From Hirschia litorea (GTDB taxonomy: Bacteria > Pseudomonadota > Alphaproteobacteria > Caulobacterales > Hyphomonadaceae), in the NCBI RefSeq assembly GCF_042665075.1, contig NZ_JBHTBR010000005.1, positions 806,001-870,000 of the forward strand: a stretch of 64,000 bases of DNA, written 5' to 3'. Positions within the stretch are counted from its first letter, which is position 1; every line of letters begins with the position of its first letter. A model generated the notes under the pieces. The model worked only from the letters and a program-made list of their open reading frames with translations, did no database searches and was not told the DNA's origin. This document shows positions 7,681 through 17,768 of the stretch, in pieces. Made by a program: the position numbers and the translations under genes.

Positions 7681-8805
7681 ATGAAGCTGACAATCGACCG
7701 CGGCGCATTAATGAAAGCGCTATCTCACGTTCAAAATGTTGTGGAACGCCGCAACACGATTCCGATTTTATCGAACGTGCTTATTGATGCTGAGGGTACG
7801 AGCTTGCGGTTGACGGCAACTGACCTTGATATGGAAGCATCCGATACGACGATTGCTCATATTGAGAAGGCGGGCTCAGTGACAGCCCCCGCTCAAACAT
7901 TGTTCGATGTTGTGCGCAAATTGCCTGATGGATCAGATATTGGCTTGTTGTTGGATGCGGAGACGCGACGTTTGACAATTACTGCTGGTCGGTCCCGTTT
8001 TGCTTTGCCAACTTTGCCGGCAGATGACTTCCAGACGATGTCAAAGGAAGAGGCACCCAACAGTTTTGATATTCCAGCAGCTGATTTTCGTCGATTAATC
8101 GACAAGACTAGATTTGCGATCTCCACCGAAGAAACGCGCTATTATCTGAATGGTGTATATATGCACGGCGCAGAAGTAGGGGGGAAGGCAAAATTACGTA
8201 CTGTTGCAACAGATGGCCACCGTCTCGCTTTAGCGGAAGCGGACGCGCCAGCGGGTGCAGCAACTTTGCCTGGTGTTATTATTCCACGTAAGGCTGTGGC
8301 TGAAATTCGACGCCTTTTGGATGACGCGACGCAAGATAGCAATGTGAGCGTATCAACGTCTGAATCCAAGATTGTCGTTAAAGTTGGCGATGCTGTGATC
8401 ACTTCAAAATTGATCGATGGTTCTTTCCCTGATTATACGCGCGTTATACCGCAATCGAACTCAAAAATTCTTATTTTGAAGAATGCAGAGTTTAAAAGTG
8501 CTGTTGATCGTGTGGCTACTGTGTCGGCGGAGCGTTCAAGGTCGGTGAAACTGTCGCTTACTGCAGATAAGCTTGTCTTGCAGGTTTCAAATGCGGAAAC
8601 TGGTCAAGGTGTAGAAGAGCTTGAGGCAACCTATAGCGATGAGGACATGGAGATCGGGTTCAACGCGCGTTATTTGTTGGATGTGACTCAGCAAATTGAA
8701 GGTGATGAAATTCGTTTTGAATTAAATGATGGTGCATCTTCTGCGCGTGTGACGGATTTGGCTGACCCTGCGGCGCAATACGTATTGATGCCACTGCGCG
8801 TATAA
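7681..8805 (+). CDS. dnaN: DNA polymerase III beta subunit (sliding clamp)
   Basis: The processivity clamp of DNA polymerase III; two molecules form a ring around DNA. The 374-residue product begins MKLTIDRGALMKALSHVQNV and contains the typical RRNTIPILSNVLI and GVYMHG...RTVATDGHRLALA blocks. It ends ADPAAQYVLMPLRV, a normal clamp C-terminus that forms the partner-binding cleft. Length and all three clamp domains look complete. It is followed 13 bases later by recF, so dnaN-recF are one transcription unit. Confidence 0.97.
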   Translation: MKLTIDRGALMKALSHVQNVVERRNTIPILSNVLIDAEGTSLRLTATDLDMEASDTTIAHIEKAGSVTAPAQTLFDVVRKLPDGSDIGLLLDAETRRLTITAGRSRFALPTLPADDFQTMSKEEAPNSFDIPAADFRRLIDKTRFAISTEETRYYLNGVYMHGAEVGGKAKLRTVATDGHRLALAEADAPAGAATLPGVIIPRKAVAEIRRLLDDATQDSNVSVSTSESKIVVKVGDAVITSKLIDGSFPDYTRVIPQSNSKILILKNAEFKSAVDRVATVSAERSRSVKLSLTADKLVLQVSNAETGQGVEELEATYSDEDMEIGFNARYLLDVTQQIEGDEIRFELNDGASSARVTDLADPAAQYVLMPLRV

Positions 8806-8818
8806 ACTGAGCCGCCAG

Positions 8819-10039
8819 ATGGTGGATCATTCAATAGATAATGTATCGCTGGATGGTAAAACGTCATCCCGAGAGAGTGGAGGGGTCAGTATTGGCTCCA
8901 AAGGGATCACGATACAACGTCTGGCGCTTCACAATTTTCGTAATCACATAGCGACTGTCCTAGAGATGGATGCGCGGCCAGTATGCTTATTTGGGGCGAA
9001 TGGCGCGGGCAAGACGAATTTGCTGGAGGCGGTCTCTATGCTTGGTCCTGGTAAGGGGCTGCGCGCGGCCTCTTTGCCGTCTCTTATACGTACGGAGGCG
9101 GGATGTGCTGTGGCAGGTGGCTGGGCGATTTCCGCCCGCATGGATGATTGTGGATTAGATCGTCAAATTTCTGTAGGATTGGATGTTTCTGCTGAGGGGC
9201 GTACGCGTCGAGTGGCGAAATTGGATGATGCTGCCGTGAGCCAAACAGATCTTGCAGAACTTATTCGCGTGGTGTGGTTGACGCCAGCCATGGATCGCGT
9301 TTTTGCGGGTCCAGCGGGTGATAGGCGCAAATTTTATGATCGACAGGTGTTGGCGCATACGCCTGCACATGGAGGCGCTTCTGCGGTCTATGAGAAAGCC
9401 ATGCGAGAACGTAACGCTTTATTTGAACGAGGGCGTGCAGATCCATCATGGTTGGATGCGCTTGAGGATAGGTTGGCTCAGTCAGGAGCGGCCATAGCAG
9501 TAAATCGAGTGTCAGCAATGGAGAGAATTCAAGCTGCAATCGATGCGCGTCCGGAGGGGCATTTTCCTAAGGCAGATATTTCTATTTCTGGTAAGTTTGA
9601 AGAGATGGCGTTTCGAGGTGATTCGTTGCAGGAAATAGAAGTTGCTATACGCGATACTTTGAAGGCCGGAAGAGGGCGGGATTCTGTTGCTGGAAGGACA
9701 CTTACTGGCGTTCATCGCAGTGATTTGGTGGTTGTTCACCGTCCAAAGCAACTTCCTGCATCTCAGTGCTCGACAGGAGAGCAAAAAGCGCTCCTTATGG
9801 GGCTGATATTAGCGAATGCAAAAGCACTTTTAGAGGGCGACTTTGCCCCTAATCCTTTGCTATTGCTAGATGAGGCTGCGGCACACCTTGATTCGGTGCG
9901 ACGTGCAGCTTTGTATGATGAATTGGCCGCGCTTGGCGGTCAGGCTTGGTTGACTGGAACGGATGCCGGTTTGTTTGACGCTTTTGGATCTCGCGCTCAA
10001 AGATTTTGCGTAGAGAATGGGAAGGTTAGCAAGGTGTAG
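8819..10039 (+). CDS. recF: RecF, recombination/repair ATP-binding protein
   Basis: SMC-like ATPase that helps load RecA at single-strand gaps with RecO and RecR. Walker A is GANGAGKTN, and the ABC-type signature is STGEQKALLMGLILA with LLLLDEAAAHLD as Walker B. At 406 residues it is slightly long: about 28 polar residues (MVDHSIDNVSLDGK...) precede the usual RecF start ITIQRLALHNFRNH. No good ATG lies closer to that point, so the extension may be real or the start may be a rarer codon. Lies between dnaN and gyrB. Confidence 0.95.
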   Translation: MVDHSIDNVSLDGKTSSRESGGVSIGSKGITIQRLALHNFRNHIATVLEMDARPVCLFGANGAGKTNLLEAVSMLGPGKGLRAASLPSLIRTEAGCAVAGGWAISARMDDCGLDRQISVGLDVSAEGRTRRVAKLDDAAVSQTDLAELIRVVWLTPAMDRVFAGPAGDRRKFYDRQVLAHTPAHGGASAVYEKAMRERNALFERGRADPSWLDALEDRLAQSGAAIAVNRVSAMERIQAAIDARPEGHFPKADISISGKFEEMAFRGDSLQEIEVAIRDTLKAGRGRDSVAGRTLTGVHRSDLVVVHRPKQLPASQCSTGEQKALLMGLILANAKALLEGDFAPNPLLLLDEAAAHLDSVRRAALYDELAALGGQAWLTGTDAGLFDAFGSRAQRFCVENGKVSKV

Positions 10040-10099
10040 GTTGGATGAGTTTCACCATCAAGCTTTGGGTTATAGTAATTATGGGCGGAGGTCCTCGAC

Positions 10100-12541
10100 A
10101 TGACTGAACCAGTAGAGAACGCAGAATACGGCGCAGGGTCGATCAAAGTCTTGAAAGGCCTTGAGGCCGTTCGTAAGCGTCCCGGTATGTATATCGGTGA
10201 TACAGATGATGGCTCGGGCCTTCACCACATGATTTATGAGGTAGTGGATAACTCCATTGATGAAGCGCTAGCAGGACATGCTGATTATGTGACCGTGACT
10301 TTGCATGCTGATGGGTCAGCGTCTATTTCCGACAATGGTCGTGGTGTGCCTGTAGATATGCACCCAACGGAGGGGATATCTGCTGCAGAGGTGATTATGA
10401 CCCAGCTACACGCTGGTGGTAAATTTGACGACAACTCGTATAAGGTTTCGGGTGGTCTCCACGGTGTGGGTGTGTCGGTTGTGAACGCGCTGTCGGAATG
10501 GTTGCAGCTTTCTATCAATCGTAATGGTAAACGTTATTCAATGCGATTTACCCATGGTGTATCTGATGCGCCGTTGGAGGTGGTAGGTGAGGCTCCTATG
10601 CGTCCTGACGGGTCACGGCATGAGACCGGGACGGAAGTCCGTTTTTTACCGTCAACAGAAACATTCACGATGGTTGAATTTAAGCGTGAGACGCTTGAGC
10701 ACCGTTTGCGTGAATTAGCATTTCTGAACTCGGGTGTAAAAATTGTGTTTCGGGATGAACGTCCTGCTGAACCGATTGAAACCATCCTTGAATATGCAGG
10801 GGGTGTTGTTGAGTTTGTAAGGCATCTCGACAACAAGAAATCTGCTCTTCTTCCAGACCCTATTTGGGCAACAGCTGAAAAAGAAGGAATTACGGTTGAA
10901 GCTGCGTTAGAGTGGAATGACAGTTATCATGAGAATGTTCTGTGTTTCACAAATAATATTCCGCAGCGAGATGGTGGAACGCACTTAGCTGGTTTCAGAG
11001 CTGCGCTAACGCGTGTGATCAACAAATATGCGCAAGAAACTGGTGTCGCCAAGAAGGAAAAAGTTGATATTTCTGGTGATGATGCACGTGAAGGCCTTAC
11101 ATGTGTTCTTTCAGTAAAAGTGCCAGATCCAAAGTTCTCATCTCAGACAAAAGATAAGCTTGTGTCTTCCGAAGTGCGTCCCGTCGTTGATAATTTGATG
11201 ACAGATGCGCTTTCAACGTGGTTTGAAGAAAATCCGACGCAAGCTAAAATCATTATGTCCAAAATCGTTGAAGCGGCGGCTGCGCGTGAAGCAGCGCGTC
11301 GTGCGCGTGAGCTTACACGCCGTAAGTCGGCTTTGGATATTACGTCGCTCCCTGGGAAGTTGGCAGATTGTCAGGAAAAAGATCCTGCCAAGTCTGAGCT
11401 CTTTATAGTGGAGGGGGATTCAGCGGGTGGATCTGCAAAGCAGGGGCGCAACCGAGAAAATCAAGCTGTATTGCCTCTACGTGGTAAAATTTTGAACGTT
11501 GAGCGGGCTCGCTTTGATCGCATGTTGAGTTCTGATCAGGTTGGAACGCTTATTACTGCGCTTGGTGCAAGTATTGGACGTCGTTCTGAAGAAAAGCCTG
11601 ATGAGGGGTTTCAGCCAGATAAGCTTCGCTATCACAAAATTATCATCATGACGGATGCTGATGTTGATGGTGCGCACATCCGTACACTTTTGCTGACATT
11701 CTTTTATCGTCAAATGCCAGAGCTTATTGAGCGGGGGCATTTGTTTATTGCGCAGCCTCCACTTTATAAGGCTGAAAAGGGGCGTTCATCGCGTTATCTG
11801 AAAGATGATGCGGAGATGGACGCCTACCTTATTGATGAAGGTACGACGGGTGAAACACTTGTGCTTCAATCTGGTGAGCAGATCGCTGGAGAAGACCTTA
11901 GAGCGCGTGTGCGCGATGCAGCCGTATTTAAGCAAACTTTATCCCGTCTTTCCCTGCGTGCGCCAAGTTTCATTCTAGAGCATGCAGCTATTGCAGGCGC
12001 CATGAATGTCGGGGCTGGCCAAGATGAGGCCAATAAGACTGCCGACCGGTTGAACTTGCTTGCAGAAGAGGGTGAAAACACGTGGTCCGCTACTCTTGAA
12101 AATGGCGGCCTATTGCTTGAAAGAGAAGTACGTAATGTGAAGGAGAGTGTCACATTGGATGCAACATTGCTTGCGCTTCCCGATGCAAAAAGGCTCGCTG
12201 AACGTGCGCAAGATATGACTGCAATATACGAAAACTTAGCAATGCTTCGCCATGAGCGCGGTGGAGAGGTGGAAGTTTATGGCCCACTTTCGCTTCTGGA
12301 TGCGGTTTTGAAATCTGGTGCGAAGGGTATCAAAATTCAACGTTATAAAGGATTGGGTGAGATGAATCCTGATCAATTGTGGGAAACGACGTTGGATAAG
12401 AATGCGCGTTCACTCCTTCAAGTGCGCATTGAGCATGCAGATACGGCTGACGAGATGTTTACTAAGCTCATGGGTGATGTCGTTGAGCCGCGTCGAGAGT
12501 TCATCCAAGACAACGCGCTAGAGGCTCAAGTAGATGTCTAA
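10100..12541 (+). CDS. gyrB: DNA gyrase subunit B
   Basis: ATPase subunit of gyrase, which introduces negative supercoils together with GyrA. The 813-residue product shows the GHKL fold (VVDNSIDEALAGHAD, DNGRGVP, GGLHGVGVSVVNALS) and the TOPRIM motif EGDSAGGSAKQGR with PLRGKILNVE. It ends with the conserved block QRYKGLGEMNPDQLWETT...EPRREFI. It closes the dnaA-dnaN-recF-gyrB replication block and is followed by a terminator. Confidence 0.98.
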   Translation: MTEPVENAEYGAGSIKVLKGLEAVRKRPGMYIGDTDDGSGLHHMIYEVVDNSIDEALAGHADYVTVTLHADGSASISDNGRGVPVDMHPTEGISAAEVIMTQLHAGGKFDDNSYKVSGGLHGVGVSVVNALSEWLQLSINRNGKRYSMRFTHGVSDAPLEVVGEAPMRPDGSRHETGTEVRFLPSTETFTMVEFKRETLEHRLRELAFLNSGVKIVFRDERPAEPIETILEYAGGVVEFVRHLDNKKSALLPDPIWATAEKEGITVEAALEWNDSYHENVLCFTNNIPQRDGGTHLAGFRAALTRVINKYAQETGVAKKEKVDISGDDAREGLTCVLSVKVPDPKFSSQTKDKLVSSEVRPVVDNLMTDALSTWFEENPTQAKIIMSKIVEAAAAREAARRARELTRRKSALDITSLPGKLADCQEKDPAKSELFIVEGDSAGGSAKQGRNRENQAVLPLRGKILNVERARFDRMLSSDQVGTLITALGASIGRRSEEKPDEGFQPDKLRYHKIIIMTDADVDGAHIRTLLLTFFYRQMPELIERGHLFIAQPPLYKAEKGRSSRYLKDDAEMDAYLIDEGTTGETLVLQSGEQIAGEDLRARVRDAAVFKQTLSRLSLRAPSFILEHAAIAGAMNVGAGQDEANKTADRLNLLAEEGENTWSATLENGGLLLEREVRNVKESVTLDATLLALPDAKRLAERAQDMTAIYENLAMLRHERGGEVEVYGPLSLLDAVLKSGAKGIKIQRYKGLGEMNPDQLWETTLDKNARSLLQVRIEHADTADEMFTKLMGDVVEPRREFIQDNALEAQVDV

Positions 12542-12578
12542 ATCTGCATAGCTGGGTTATCAAATAGTGGTATTAAGG

Positions 12579-12612
12579 TGAGCATATAGATATCCTGTAT
12601 GCTCATTTTTTT
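12579..12612 (+). terminator. Rho-independent terminator of gyrB
   Basis: Arms TGAGCATA (12579-12586) and TATGCTCA (12598-12605) followed by seven T residues (12606-12612), 37 bases after the gyrB stop. Confidence 0.8.
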
Positions 12613-12959
12613 GGCAAAATGTTTAATATTACCTAGGGTAAAGGCTGGTATTTTACCCCTTTTTGAGAAGTTGAGATTTCGGTAAAAAGCAAGAAATGCA
12701 CAATTATTCCTCACTTTAAGGAGGTGTATGGGCAAATTTTGTTAAAAAGGGGGAATGAGCCGCCTGATTGTTGCATAATAGTCTCAGTGCTGTGATAAAG
12801 GCAGCGTATTCGATCAAGTTTCATCTAAATCAATTGACGATTTTGTGACAGTAGACTTGGTTGTTATGCAAGTTCGCAGGTCAGAGTTTCTTTACTGGTG
12901 GGGCAACGCCAGTTCTGAAGGGCAGCGAACTATTGTAATTCTCTAATTCGGGGGTCCGA
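12613..12959. other. Long leader/promoter region of the TonB receptor gene
   Basis: About 350 bases without a gene between the gyrB terminator and the receptor start. It is AT-rich at its left end. I find no convincing RNA gene, riboswitch core or clear -35/-10 pair. The last bases contain GGGGGTCCGA just before the receptor ATG, which serves as its ribosome-binding site. The length leaves room for regulated transcription of an outer-membrane receptor. Confidence 0.4.
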
Positions 12960-15953
12960 ATGACTATTAAGAACTTAAAGAGCGGCTTGGTCCGCTCTAC
13001 GATTTTGGCTGGTCTGGCTGCAATCAGTGCACCAGCTGTATTGGCTCAAGACGTAGACACGATCGCTGAAGCTACTGAAGATTCATCTGTTCAGCAAACT
13101 ATCGTGGTTACAGGTACACGTATCCCACAACAAAACCTAATCGGTACAAGCCCAGTGACAAACATTGGTGCTGGTGAGATCACAACACGTGGTGTTGTGC
13201 GTGTTGAGGATATCGTGAACACTTTGCCGCAAGCATTTGCGGGTCAAGGTTCAGCTGTTTCTAACGGTTCTTCAGGTACTGCTACAGTAAACCTACGTGG
13301 TCTTGGTGCAAACCGTACATTGGTTCTTATGAACGGTCGTCGTATGCCTTACGGTTCTCCGCAATTGGCTGCTGCTGACTTGAACCAAATTCCTGCTGCT
13401 CTAATCGAGCGCGTGGATGTTCTTACAGGTGGTGCGTCCGCTGTGTATGGTTCTGACGCTATTGCTGGTGTTGTGAACTTCATCATGAAAGATGACTTTG
13501 AAGGTGTTCGCATCGATTCAAACTATTCTTTCTTCCAGCACAACAACAACAACACTACTATGCAGGAATTGAATGCTGCCAACGGTTATGATGCACCTAG
13601 TGGCAGTACAACTGATGGTACAGCATACGATATTACTGCGATCATGGGTGTGAACTCTGATGATGGAAATGGCAACATTACTGCTTATGCATCATACCGT
13701 AATGTTGAAGCTGTAAACCAAGGGCAACGCGACTATTCAAACTGTGCTTTGACTGGTTCAGGTCCATACGGATGTGGTGGTTCTGCTACAAACCTTGATG
13801 CAAACTTCCTTGTTCTAGGTACCGGAAATATCCCAGTATTTGATGATGAAAACCCAGGCGCAGGTGGTCTACCTGGTTTGTTTGGTGTGAAAGATGGCGT
13901 ATTTAGTGACGGTTCATCAGGTACCTTTAACTACAATCCATTCAACTATTACCAACGTCCAGATGAGCGTTACTCATTTGGTGTGAATGGGCACTATGAA
14001 TTCAACAAAAACGTTGAAGTCTACACAGAACTTTCATTCATGCATAACCGTACATTCGCTCAGATCGCGCCATCAGGTGTGTTCGGTGGTGGTATTGCCG
14101 GTGACGCTGGTGGAATCAACTGTAACAACGCGTTCTTGTCAGGCCAACAGTTCGAATATCTCTGTGGTAGCCAAGGTCTAACGACTGATGATACAGCGAC
14201 AGGTGTTCTTATCCTGCGTCGTAACGTTGAAGGTGGTAACCGTACAGACGATCTAACACACCAAACATTCCGCGGTGTCGCGGGTGCTCGCGGTGAAATC
14301 GCTGATACTGGTCTTCAGTATGACGTGTTTGCATCTTTTGCGCGTGTAAGCTTGTCTCAGTCTTACCTAAATGAATTGTCAAAAGTTAAAGTTGCTAAAG
14401 CACTTAACGCTGTTGACGATGGTGAAGGTAACATTGTTTGTGCGGTTAACGCTGACGCAGATACATCAAACGATGATGGACAATGTGTGCCTTACGACAT
14501 CTTCTCTGCGAATGGCCCATCACAGGCAGCGCTTGGATATGTTGTTAGTCCGCTTCTTTCAAACGGTAGCACAGACGCACAAAACATTGTGGGTACAATT
14601 GCTGGTGACCTAACACAGCACGGTATGAAAATCCCGTCAGCGACTGAAGGTCTTGGGTTTGTGGTTGGTGCTGAATACCGCCGTAACTCATTGTCATTCA
14701 CTCCTGATGCTGGTTTCCAATCAGGTGATGGTTATGGACAAGGTGGTCCGACAACTCCAATTTCAGGATCAACAGAATCATACGAATTCTTTGGTGAGTT
14801 GAATGTACCATTGGTGCAAGACAAGCCTGGTATTTATGACCTTGGTCTTGAGTTTGCTTACCGTTACTCAGACTACACAACACCTGATGCAACAACTGAC
14901 ACATACAAAGTCGGGTTTGACTATGCGCCAGTTGAAGACATTCGTTTCCGTGCGTCTTACCAACAAGCTGCACGTACTGCGAACATCTTTGAATTGTATG
15001 ATGCACAAGGTCTAGGTCTTTTTGACTTAACTGAGCAAGGTCCAGATGGGGATACATATTATGACCCATGTTCTGGTTCGAACCCAGCAGCAACAGCTGC
15101 ACAGTGTGCGAACACAGGTGTAACTGCAGCTCAATACGGCTTTATTGCTGATAACCCAGCAGGTCAGTTCAACCAACTTACTGGTGGTAACTTAGAGCTT
15201 GATCCTGAGGTTTCTGAAACATTCACAATTGGTTTTGTGTTTGAGCCAACATTCATGGATGGTCTGACACTATCTGTGGACTATTTCGACATCACAGTTG
15301 AAGACTACATTTCTACAGTAAACCCAGAAACTGCATTGAATGAGTGTCTTGAAAATGGCGATGCATTCTTCTGTAGCCTCGTTAATCGTGGTGGTGGTGG
15401 TACACTATGGGCTGGTACATCTGGCTTCATTACTGCCACAAACGTTAACACTGGTGAGCTTTCAACATCTGGTTTTGATGTGAATGCAGCATATTCATTC
15501 GATATTGGTACTTTTGGATCAATGACAATGGATTACACAGCTACAATTTTGCAAGATCTAATAACGCAAGAGCTTCCAACTTCAGAGCCATATGACAGCA
15601 TTGGCTTCTATGGTGGACGTCACGGAACTTCCAACCCTGAGTACCGTCACATTGCGGGCGCTTCATGGGAAACACCTTGGAATGTTACAGCTGGTCTGAC
15701 ATGGCGTCACTTCGGTGAGGTAGAGTTGGAGTCTGGTGCACAACCACTTGATTCTCAAAACTACCTTGACGTGAACGCGACATATGACGTGTTTGAAAAC
15801 ACTAGCCTTCGTGCTGGTATCAACAACGTTATGGATGATGAGCCACCACTTTCATCTTCTGTAGGTTCTGGTTTCGGTAACGGAAACACATTCCCACAGG
15901 TTTATGATGCACTTGGACGTTACGTCTTCTTTGGTGCGACTGTAGACTTCTAG
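12960..15953 (+). CDS. TonB-dependent outer-membrane receptor
   Basis: A 997-residue outer-membrane active transporter energised by TonB-ExbBD. A signal peptide (ILAGLAAISAPAVLAQ) ends near residue 30. A TonB box-like stretch, QQTIVVTGTRI, follows. The plug domain comes next, with NLRGLGANRTLVLMNGRRM and VDVLTGGASAVYGSDAIAGVVNF. A long beta-barrel with aromatic strands ends in ...VFFGATVDF, with the C-terminal Phe expected of barrel proteins. It belongs to the long Caulobacterales/sphingomonad receptor group. The substrate cannot be read from the sequence, and no transport or degradation genes adjoin it. It has its own leader and a strong terminator, so it is monocistronic. Confidence 0.93.
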   Translation: MTIKNLKSGLVRSTILAGLAAISAPAVLAQDVDTIAEATEDSSVQQTIVVTGTRIPQQNLIGTSPVTNIGAGEITTRGVVRVEDIVNTLPQAFAGQGSAVSNGSSGTATVNLRGLGANRTLVLMNGRRMPYGSPQLAAADLNQIPAALIERVDVLTGGASAVYGSDAIAGVVNFIMKDDFEGVRIDSNYSFFQHNNNNTTMQELNAANGYDAPSGSTTDGTAYDITAIMGVNSDDGNGNITAYASYRNVEAVNQGQRDYSNCALTGSGPYGCGGSATNLDANFLVLGTGNIPVFDDENPGAGGLPGLFGVKDGVFSDGSSGTFNYNPFNYYQRPDERYSFGVNGHYEFNKNVEVYTELSFMHNRTFAQIAPSGVFGGGIAGDAGGINCNNAFLSGQQFEYLCGSQGLTTDDTATGVLILRRNVEGGNRTDDLTHQTFRGVAGARGEIADTGLQYDVFASFARVSLSQSYLNELSKVKVAKALNAVDDGEGNIVCAVNADADTSNDDGQCVPYDIFSANGPSQAALGYVVSPLLSNGSTDAQNIVGTIAGDLTQHGMKIPSATEGLGFVVGAEYRRNSLSFTPDAGFQSGDGYGQGGPTTPISGSTESYEFFGELNVPLVQDKPGIYDLGLEFAYRYSDYTTPDATTDTYKVGFDYAPVEDIRFRASYQQAARTANIFELYDAQGLGLFDLTEQGPDGDTYYDPCSGSNPAATAAQCANTGVTAAQYGFIADNPAGQFNQLTGGNLELDPEVSETFTIGFVFEPTFMDGLTLSVDYFDITVEDYISTVNPETALNECLENGDAFFCSLVNRGGGGTLWAGTSGFITATNVNTGELSTSGFDVNAAYSFDIGTFGSMTMDYTATILQDLITQELPTSEPYDSIGFYGGRHGTSNPEYRHIAGASWETPWNVTAGLTWRHFGEVELESGAQPLDSQNYLDVNATYDVFENTSLRAGINNVMDDEPPLSSSVGSGFGNGNTFPQVYDALGRYVFFGATVDF

Positions 15954-15979
15954 GTCTCGATTGTATCAAAACTATTAGG

Positions 15980-16010
15980 AAGGCCGGAGCATCATGCTCC
16001 GGCCTTTTCT
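15980..16010 (+). terminator. Rho-independent terminator of the TonB receptor gene
   Basis: AAGGCCGGAGC (15980-15990) and GCTCCGGCCTT (15996-16006) form an 11-bp perfect stem with loop ATCAT, followed by TTCTTTT. It begins 27 bases after the receptor stop. Confidence 0.88.
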
Positions 16011-16061
16011 TTTGTGTAAAAATGTATATCTATCTGGGGGTTGGTTGCATGAAGGGCAGAC

Positions 16062-17051
16062 ATGACACAAATATCGGTGACGACGTTTAATTGTGAAAAC
16101 CTGATGATGCGGTGTGATTTTTCCACTCAATCAATTCCAGATCTCGCCCACAAAATCACACAGATAAAGAGTGCGGACCGTGCCAACCAAATTGATGCCG
16201 TTTTCAATGTTCTTTCTGAAGATGATCGCACTTTAACAGCGCAGGCTTTGTCTGCAGCTCAGGCGGATGTGTGTTGCCTGCAAGAGGTTGAAAATCTAGT
16301 TACACTGACTGCGTTTCATAATCGCTACCTTAGAAAATGGTTGCGGAAACCGTATTTTTTTCGTGCCTTGATTGAAGGTAACGACCAGCGCGGTATTGAT
16401 GTTGGAGTATTATCTCGTGCGAAGATTGTCCGCCAAGAAAGTCATGGTCGAAAGACTTATGCCGACTTTGGCATGACACCGCCATCTGGATATCATCCAA
16501 ATGACCGCGTGTTTCGCCGCGATTGTCTTGAAGTAGAAATTGAAAAAGAGGGCAAATCTCTCACCCTGTTTGTTTGTCACTTTAAGTCCATGAATGGTGG
16601 ACGTTTTGAAACAAAGCCAATTCGTGAAGCCGAGGCTAAAGCTGTGCGTTCATTGATTGAGCAACGATTTGCAGACACGGTTTCGGCAAATTGGATCGCG
16701 TTGGGTGATTTCAATGACTATTTTGAATTAGATGGCATTCCTGTTGACGATCATGGGCTTGGACCATTCCTTGAAGATAATTTCTCAATAGATGCGGGTG
16801 CATTCCTTGAGGAAGATCCGCTAAATCGCTGGACCCATTATTATAGTCGGGAAGGGGTGTATGGGGCTTTGGACCATATTTTTCTGTCGCCTGCCTTAGC
16901 CGCTCGAAACACGGATGCTAAATTAAGAATTATACGTGCTGGTCAGCCTATGCGTGCCGATAGATATACGGGACGTAGGTTCCCGGGTGTGGGGTATATT
17001 CGGCCTAAAGCGTCTGATCACTGTCCGATGTCCGTGACTCTTAATCTATAA
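16062..17051 (+). CDS. Endonuclease/exonuclease/phosphatase-family hydrolase
   Basis: A 329-residue, apparently cytoplasmic member of the EEP superfamily (DNase I-like fold, Mg-dependent phosphoester cleavage). Visible catalytic motifs are TFNCENLM near the N-terminus (metal-binding Asn/Glu region), CLQEVEN (Glu), ALGDFNDYF (Asp/Asn), and the C-terminal SDHCPMSV (Asp-His). The substrate is unknown; members range from nucleases to sugar and lipid phosphatases. No signal peptide is visible, unlike many secreted relatives. Monocistronic, between the receptor and a small unknown gene. Confidence 0.85.
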   Translation: MTQISVTTFNCENLMMRCDFSTQSIPDLAHKITQIKSADRANQIDAVFNVLSEDDRTLTAQALSAAQADVCCLQEVENLVTLTAFHNRYLRKWLRKPYFFRALIEGNDQRGIDVGVLSRAKIVRQESHGRKTYADFGMTPPSGYHPNDRVFRRDCLEVEIEKEGKSLTLFVCHFKSMNGGRFETKPIREAEAKAVRSLIEQRFADTVSANWIALGDFNDYFELDGIPVDDHGLGPFLEDNFSIDAGAFLEEDPLNRWTHYYSREGVYGALDHIFLSPALAARNTDAKLRIIRAGQPMRADRYTGRRFPGVGYIRPKASDHCPMSVTLNL

Positions 17052-17165
17052 ACTGGCAGATATAAATTTAAATTCATAAATACCTGTTCTAAGACAGGGT
17101 ATATGCCGGCTTAGGGCGGTCGCGATATATTAGTTTCGTCGTGTAGAGGCTGAAAAGAGAAGAAT

Positions 17166-17744
17166 ATGACTAAGACACAAGCGGTTTCCAAATTTGATGC
17201 TTTGATCGAACGAGCAGCCAAATATCAAAGTCTCGCTACAGAAAATTATGACCGTGTTCGTCGGATTGCGAATGGTATCCAATCTGGTTTTTGTAAATAC
17301 CTTGCTTCAAGCGACGGCGCTTGCGTGCATCTTGTGCCACCACAAGGAGCATTTCAGCCTAAAAGTTACGGTGATGAAGCTTTTTCTATGCCGCCACGTG
17401 GGTTTCGTCATATTGGTCCTATAGCGTTCGGGCTTGCTGTTCGGGTAACGCGCGGTACTGACTGGCTTCGAATGACTTTGATATGTTCAAAAAAGGGTGA
17501 TTTTTTTGAAGTATCAATTGTAGACGGCGACTCTCACAAGTTTGATTTGCCATTTACAGATGATGACCATCAAGACTTCTATGAGAAACTATATGACCAT
17601 ATTATTGAGTGGCTCGACGATAAGATAAATTTATACCAAGATGGAGATTACAGCTCCCGTCATATCGGGTTTGATTTCTCGGACGAAAAAGTTTCTGGAG
17701 ATGGCTTAGCGCCTAAAATTCCTACGACCTCAAAAATTTCTTAG
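17166..17744 (+). CDS. Conserved-looking cytoplasmic protein of unknown function
   Basis: A 192-residue soluble protein with no signal peptide or membrane segment. It begins MTKTQAVSKFDALIERAAKY (helical). A strand-rich middle follows (HIGPIAFGLAVRVTRGTDWLRMTLICSKKGDFFEVSIVD), then an acidic segment (FTDDDHQDFYEKLYDHIIEWLDDKI). I do not recognise the family. AAAAGAGAAGAAT precedes the ATG. It ends 24 bases before the cation/proton antiporter on the same strand, so the two are likely co-transcribed and may work together, but nothing in the protein proves this. Confidence 0.75.
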   Translation: MTKTQAVSKFDALIERAAKYQSLATENYDRVRRIANGIQSGFCKYLASSDGACVHLVPPQGAFQPKSYGDEAFSMPPRGFRHIGPIAFGLAVRVTRGTDWLRMTLICSKKGDFFEVSIVDGDSHKFDLPFTDDDHQDFYEKLYDHIIEWLDDKINLYQDGDYSSRHIGFDFSDEKVSGDGLAPKIPTTSKIS

Positions 17745-17768
17745 ACGATCGCCTAAGGGGCGCTTTAT

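Noticed and set aside
15071..15085. GGTTCGAACCC, resembling a tRNA T-arm
   Set aside because: Inside the TonB receptor coding sequence with no acceptor stem or anticodon arm around it.
17080..17102. Imperfect hairpin ATACCTGT / ACAGGGTAT after the EEP hydrolase gene
   Set aside because: Short, with a bulge and no T run; not good enough to call a terminator or RNA element.
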